This document shows positions 6,816 to 10,150 of a stretch of DNA of 10,150 nt, in pieces. Each line of letters starts with the position of its first letter. Within the stretch, counting starts at the first letter, position 1. A program made the position numbers and the translations under genes. A model generated the notes under the pieces. The model was not told where the DNA came from. It searched no databases and saw only the letters and a program-made list of their open reading frames with translations. The stretch is from Paracoccaceae bacterium (GTDB taxonomy: Bacteria; Pseudomonadota; Alphaproteobacteria; Rhodobacterales; Rhodobacteraceae), in NCBI GenBank assembly GCA_003545125.1, contig DQCI01000137.1:1463-11612 (forward strand), read 5' to 3'.

Positions 6816-6842
6816 TTGATACTAGTATACCAGTCTTGTGAA
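6816..6842 (-). promoter_or_regulatory. Promoter/operator 3 in the gap between gntR and the ABC operon
   Basis: On the minus strand TTCACA (6837-6842), a 15-base spacer and TATCAA (6816-6821) match the TRAP-facing element closely (23 of 27 bases identical over 6817-6843). The palindrome ATACTAGTAT lies at 6819-6828. A second overlapping dyad, ACTAGTATACCAGT (6821-6834), is symmetric at 12 of 14 positions around GTATAC. As I recall, the enterobacterial uronate regulators UxuR and ExuR use TGGTATACCA-type sites, which this resembles. It would give gntR a leader of about 210 bases and allow autoregulation. It also lies about 100 bases before the ABC operon start and could control that as well; I see no convincing plus-strand promoter. 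Confidence 0.6.
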
Positions 6843-6930
6843 GAAATGATTCTGGGAAATTCGTTGATCCACCGTCGGCCCATTGCCTCGGTCGGGAACC
6901 GGTTGAACTTTGCCGGTATCATCCAGGCCA

Positions 6931-6936
6931 AGGAGG
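6931..6936 (+). promoter_or_regulatory. Strong ribosome-binding site of the ABC ATPase gene
   Basis: AGGAGG lies four bases before the ATG at 6941. An intact strong site in front of a gene with a premature stop points to recent inactivation. Confidence 0.7.
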
Positions 6937-6940
6937 AGCC

Positions 6941-8041
6941 ATGTCTGGCGTCAAGGTGGAAGATATCGTCAAAGCCTTCGGTGCGGTTCATGTTGTCCAT
7001 GGTATTGACCTCGAGATCAAACCCAAGGAGTTCGTTGTTCTCGTCGGGCCTTCGGGTTGCGGCAAGTCGACATGCCTGCGGATGGTCGCTGGGCTCGAGG
7101 AGATCACCGCTGGCACGCGGAAGATCGGCGACAAGGTCATGAACCGGGTCGCGCCCAAGGATCGCGATGTCGCGATGGTGTTTCAGAACTACGCGCTCTA
7201 TCCGCACCTGAACGTCGCGGAAAACATGGCGTTCGGCCTGCGCCTGCGGAAGAAGCCGAAAGACGAGATCGCAACTTCCGTCAAGGAAGTTGGCGAAATT
7301 CTCGGCCTTACCAAGTAGCTCGACCGGCGCCCGGCCGACCTTTCCGGCGGGCAACGCCAGCGGGTTGCCATGGGCCGCGCCATCGTGCGGCACCCGAAGG
7401 TGTTCCTGTTCGACGAACCGCTCTCTAATCTCGACGCCAAGCTGCGCACCCAGATGCGTGCCGAAATCAAGCGGCTGCACAAACGGCTCGGCGTTACCTC
7501 GATCTACGTCACCCACGACCAGACTGAGGCGATGACCCTCGCCGACCGGATCGTGGTCATGGCGGACGGAAAGATCGAGCAGATCGGCGCACCGATGGAT
7601 TTGTTCAACAACCCGGTCAACACCTTCATTGCCGGCTTCATCGGCTCGCCGCCGATGAACCAGCTCGACGCGGTGGTCGAAGCCGGCGACACCGGCCCGG
7701 CCGCGAAAATCGGCGACAAGATGATCGCTCTGCCGAAGCTCAGGGAGCTTGAAAACGCCGTCGGCCGCAAGGTCGTCGTCGGCATTCGCCCCGAACACGT
7801 CTTCATCGAGGAAGGCAAAGGCGGCACCGCGCTGCCGGTCGAGATCGACCTGATCGAGACCCTGGGGTCCGAAGCGCTCCTGCACACGATAATCGGCAAA
7901 ACGCCCTTCGTGGTGAAGGCCGAGACCCATGGTGACATCTCGCACCTGAGCGGGGTGACCCAGTTCCACCTCCAGCCCGACCTGATCAAGGTTTTCGACG
8001 GTGACACCAAGAGGGTCTACGGCCACCCGGCGGGGGGCTGA
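6941..8041 (+). pseudogene. ABC transporter ATPase, UgpC/MsmX type, interrupted by an in-frame amber stop
   Basis: This encodes the ATPase that powers an ABC sugar importer. Ignoring one stop, the frame gives 366 residues, normal for the family. Visible motifs are the Walker [10 protein letters not shown] (36-44), the Q-loop [11 protein letters not shown] (80-90), the signature LSGGQRQR (134-141), the Walker B VFLFDEP (154-160), the H-loop His192, and a C-terminal OB-fold regulatory domain as in MalK/UgpC. TAG at 7316-7318 (codon 126) falls between LGLTK and [12 protein letters not shown], where relatives usually have Tyr or Leu. The sequence on both sides is in the same frame and fully family-like, so this is a single-base nonsense change, not a frameshift. 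The 125-residue product would lack signature and Walker B; a restart at Met144 (7370) would lack Walker A. Neither can hydrolyse ATP alone. It overlaps no other gene and is first in the operon. Amber readthrough or a sequencing error are the alternatives. Confidence 0.85.
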
Positions 8042-8044
8042 GCC

Positions 8045-9037
8045 ATGTCCCACCCAGAACACGTCTCGACCTCGACGGAAGAGATGGTCATCGAAGCCCA
8101 GGAGGCGCAAAAGCCGCCCCGTGGCGACAAGCTGAGTTCCGTCCTGCACCGGCTGCGACGCGACTGGCAGATCTACCTGATGCTGGCGCCGATCATCATC
8201 TGGTTCCTCGTCTTCCTCTACAAGCCGATGTACGGGCTGCAGATCGCGTTCAAGGATTACTCGATCTTCCGCGGCGTTGCCGACAGCTCCTGGATCGGGC
8301 TCGAGCATTTCCAGAACCTGTTCTCGAATGACACGTTCGTCCGGGCGGTCTGGAACACGATCAAGATCAGCGCGCTGAACCTCCTGTTTGGTTTCCCCGC
8401 CCCGATCATCCTCGCTCTGATGTTCAACGAGTTGTTGAACGCGAGCTTCAAGCGCATCTCGCAGACCATCGTTTACCTGCCGCACTTCATCTCGTCGGTG
8501 ATCATCGCCGGTATCGTCATCACGGCCTTCTCGCCGTCGGCCGGGATCATCAACACGATCCTCGGCTGGTTCGGCATGGAGCCGGTCTACTTCCTGACCA
8601 AGCCTGAATGGTTCCGTCCGATCTTCATCGGCACCGGGATCTGGCAGGAAGCGGGCTTCGGATCCATCGTCTTCCTGGCGGCGATCGCGGGGGTGAACCC
8701 CTCGCTTTACGAAAGCGCCGTGGTCGACGGGGCGAACCGCTGGCAGATGATGTGGAAGATCACCATCCCGAGCATCCTGCCGACGATCATGATCATGCTG
8801 ATCATCCGCATCGGCAACATCATGGAAGTCTCGTTCGAGCTGATCATCCTGCTCTACCAGCCCGCGACCTACTCGACGGCGGATGTGGTCAACACCTTCA
8901 TCTGCCGCCAGGGCCTGCAGAGCGGCCAATACGACATGGCCGCCGCGGCCGGTCTGTTCAACGCACTCGTCGCCTTCGTCCTGGTGATGACGGCCAACAC
9001 TTTGTCGCGCCGTTTCTCGCGCACATCGCTTTGGTAA
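8045..9037 (+). CDS. ABC sugar transporter permease, LplB type
   Basis: This is an inner-membrane permease of a carbohydrate ABC importer (CUT1 class; LplB/YtcP-like group that imports oligosaccharides in many bacteria). It has 330 residues with six expected membrane segments, the first at about 43-60 (IYLMLAPIIIWFLVFLY). The EAA loop that docks the ATPase is clear: ESAVVDGANRW at 223-233 followed by ITIPSILP at 239-246. The C-terminal DVVNTFICRQGL, GLFNALVAF and terminal RTSLW are typical of LplB proteins. The first 40 residues form a polar cytoplasmic tail. ATG lies three bases after the ATPase stop, with a run of six G's just upstream as the ribosome-binding site. It is the only gene of this operon that looks undamaged, and it cannot work without the second permease and ATPase unless these are supplied from elsewhere. 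Confidence 0.93.
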   Translation: MSHPEHVSTSTEEMVIEAQEAQKPPRGDKLSSVLHRLRRDWQIYLMLAPIIIWFLVFLYKPMYGLQIAFKDYSIFRGVADSSWIGLEHFQNLFSNDTFVRAVWNTIKISALNLLFGFPAPIILALMFNELLNASFKRISQTIVYLPHFISSVIIAGIVITAFSPSAGIINTILGWFGMEPVYFLTKPEWFRPIFIGTGIWQEAGFGSIVFLAAIAGVNPSLYESAVVDGANRWQMMWKITIPSILPTIMIMLIIRIGNIMEVSFELIILLYQPATYSTADVVNTFICRQGLQSGQYDMAAAAGLFNALVAFVLVMTANTLSRRFSRTSLW

Positions 9038-9049
9038 GGGGATAGTCCA

Positions 9050-9211
9050 ATGATGCACTGGAACCTCTACGGGCGGAGCGACAAGATCTTCGCCATCGCC
9101 ATCGCCATCGCCACGTCGGTCCTGGTCGGGATGTTCACGGTGGCGACGCTCTAGCCGTTCATCCAGAGATACTTCGAGAAGGGCATCCTTCTCGGTGGTG
9201 TGAAAGAATAA
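9050..9211 (+). pseudogene. Remnant of second ABC permease (LplC type): N- and C-termini joined, middle deleted
   Basis: ATG at 9050 follows AAGGGG (9036-9041) at the expected place for the second permease, 12 bases after the first. It encodes MMHWNLYGRSDKIFAIAIA and a first membrane segment, then TAG at 9152-9154, then, in the same frame, PFIQRYFEKGILLGGVKE and TAA at 9209-9211. The latter part is the typical C-terminus of LplC-type permeases (consensus like YPFxQrYFvKGimiGxvKg). Intact members are about 280-300 residues, so roughly 240 codons are missing and everything between the first membrane segment and the last 18 residues is gone. Both original ends normally carry a Leu/Val-Tyr-Pro-Phe motif, so recombination at this short homology would explain the junction, with the Tyr codon now TAG. 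A non-functional remnant is by far the best reading. Confidence 0.85.
9092..9112 (+). repeat. Hexanucleotide repeat (GCCATC)x3 plus GCC
   Basis: Three and a half copies of GCCATC encode alternating Ala-Ile in the first membrane segment of the second-permease remnant. Copy-number change would keep the frame, so this is not an on/off phase switch. It is probably a slippage-prone stretch. Confidence 0.7.
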
Positions 9212-9239
9212 TCCAACAATCGCGAAAGGGAGGAAACTG

Positions 9240-10150
9240 ATGCGATTTATGACCCTGGCCGCCACTTTGGCCACTTCTACGGCGCTGACCGCCCCGGCAT
9301 TTGCCGACGGCCCACCTGAGGATCGTCGACGAACCGCTGGAGCTGACGATCCAGATGAACCACGCCCGTTATCCGGTCTATGACGAAGCCTGGCCGGTCG
9401 AACAGGCTGCACGCGATTGGACCGGCATCCACCTGGTCGACGACACCGTTGGCGCGAATATGCGCACCAGCGAGAACAACGGCCGTACCGAAGCGCTGAA
9501 CCTGATGCTGGCGTCGGGCCACATCCCGGACATTGTGGGCTCGAGCCGGATCAAGGACTTCGTCAACCAGTACGGTCCCGAGGGGGCTTTCCTGGCGCTC
9601 AACGATCTGATCGACGAGCACGCGCCGCACCTCAAGGCGTTCTTCGAAGAGAAGCCGGAAATCAAGGCGGCGCTCACGGCAGCCGACGGCAACATGTACC
9701 ATATTCCGTACCTGCCGGACGGAAAGTATGGCCGCGCCTACTGGATCCGCACGGACTGGCTGGACGCGTTGGGGCTGGAGGTCCCGCAAACGGTGGACGA
9801 GTTCGAAGCCGCCCTGCGCGCCTTCAAGACCCAGGACCCGAACGGCAACGGCGAAGCCGATGAAGTTCCGTTCTTCGCGCGCCAGTGGCCGGAGTTCATC
9901 CGTCTGGTCACGCTGTGGGATGGCCGGTCGTCCGGCTCGGACACCTACCATGACTTCTATGTCGACGACGGCAAGCCTGCCCACCCCGATGCTGGCGAAG
10001 GCTACCGGGAAGGCATCAAGAACCTGGCGCGCTGGTACGCCGAAGGTCTGGTCGATGCCGTGATCTTCACCCGCGGCAGCTCGTCGCGTGAATTCTTTCT
10101 GTCCGAAAACATGGGCGCTGCGACCCACGACTGGTTCGCGTCGACCTCGG
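9240..10150 (+). pseudogene. ABC extracellular solute-binding protein (LplA type), frameshifted after the signal peptide; runs off the right edge
   Basis: This would be the periplasmic binding protein of the ABC importer. ATG at 9240 has GGGAGGA (9228-9234) upstream and encodes a clean Sec signal peptide (MRFMTLAATL to AFA, cut after Ala22). That frame then ends at TGA 9381-9383 after 47 residues. The mature protein continues one base out of phase: LRIVDEPLELTIQM begins at 9316 and stays open to the window edge. Family-like parts include LMLASGHIPDIVGSS, FLALNDLIDEHAPHLKAFFE, GNMYHIPYLPDGKYG, IRTDWLDALGLEVPQTVDEF and QDPNGNGEADEVPFF. The two frames meet at GACGGCCCACCTG (9306-9318); removing one C restores a natural ADGHLRIVDEP join, so a +1 C insertion in the CCC run is the simplest lesion. 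Without it the mature domain cannot be exported. A sequencing error in the short C run is possible. About 280 mature residues are visible; the C-terminus lies beyond the window. Confidence 0.85.

Noticed and set aside
5180..6841. A 553-codon plus-strand open frame over the end of the MATE gene and opposite gntR
   Set aside because: It joins an out-of-frame piece of MATE to the antisense of gntR; it has no family features.
7370..8041. A separate gene beginning at the internal ATG of the ATPase
   Set aside because: It has no ribosome-binding site and continues the same ATPase frame after a single stop codon; it would lack Walker A.
6812..9412. An 866-codon minus-strand open frame opposite the ABC operon
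   Set aside because: Same antisense-shadow composition, covering four recognisable plus-strand genes or remnants. It stays open because high GC suppresses stops.
1..10150. CRISPR arrays, tRNA or rRNA genes, insertion sequences, phage or defence genes
   Set aside because: I saw no spaced repeats, cloverleaf or rRNA-like sequence, transposase motifs or terminal inverted repeats anywhere in the window.

Overview
The window is high-GC DNA whose gene content and protein styles fit an alphaproteobacterium (Rhodobacterales or Rhizobiales type). This placement rests on sequence character and family resemblance, not on a search. It reads as one carbohydrate or sugar-acid uptake locus built around a single FCD-type GntR regulator, with two different solute transporters on either side of it.

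Left half, minus strand (reads 3664 to 1): a TRAP transporter operon in the order dctP (periplasmic binding protein), dctQ (small membrane subunit), dctM (large membrane subunit), then a Gfo/Idh/MocA-family NAD(P)-dependent oxidoreductase that runs off the left edge. Each start has a good ribosome-binding site. Two strong intercistronic hairpins, one after dctP and one after dctM, probably set the relative expression of the subunits.

Centre: an 829-base gap (3665-4493) upstream of dctP holds two promoter/operator-like elements facing opposite ways. One points at the TRAP operon and one at a plus-strand MATE-family exporter (4494-5852). The MATE gene converges on the minus-strand gntR-type gene (5915-6598). 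A third copy of the same element lies upstream of gntR, in the gap shared with the plus-strand ABC operon. The three elements share a core palindrome (ATACTAGTAT or a one-base variant) joined to a -35-like hexamer at nearly the same spacing. They look like the local operators of this GntR protein.

Right half, plus strand (6941 to the right edge): an ABC sugar-importer operon of the Lpl/Ytc type, in the order ATPase (UgpC/MsmX-like), LplB-like permease, LplC-like permease and LplA-like binding protein. Three of its four genes are damaged. The ATPase has an in-frame amber codon just before the signature motif. The second permease is reduced to its N- and C-terminal ends joined around a Tyr-Pro-Phe-like junction, also with an amber codon. 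The binding protein has a +1 frameshift right after its signal peptide. Only the first permease is intact. The operon therefore looks freshly decaying, while the TRAP system, oxidoreductase, regulator and exporter look intact.

The binding-protein style, the GntR family and a GTATAC-centred dyad in one operator suggest uronate or oligouronate-like substrates. This is inference only.
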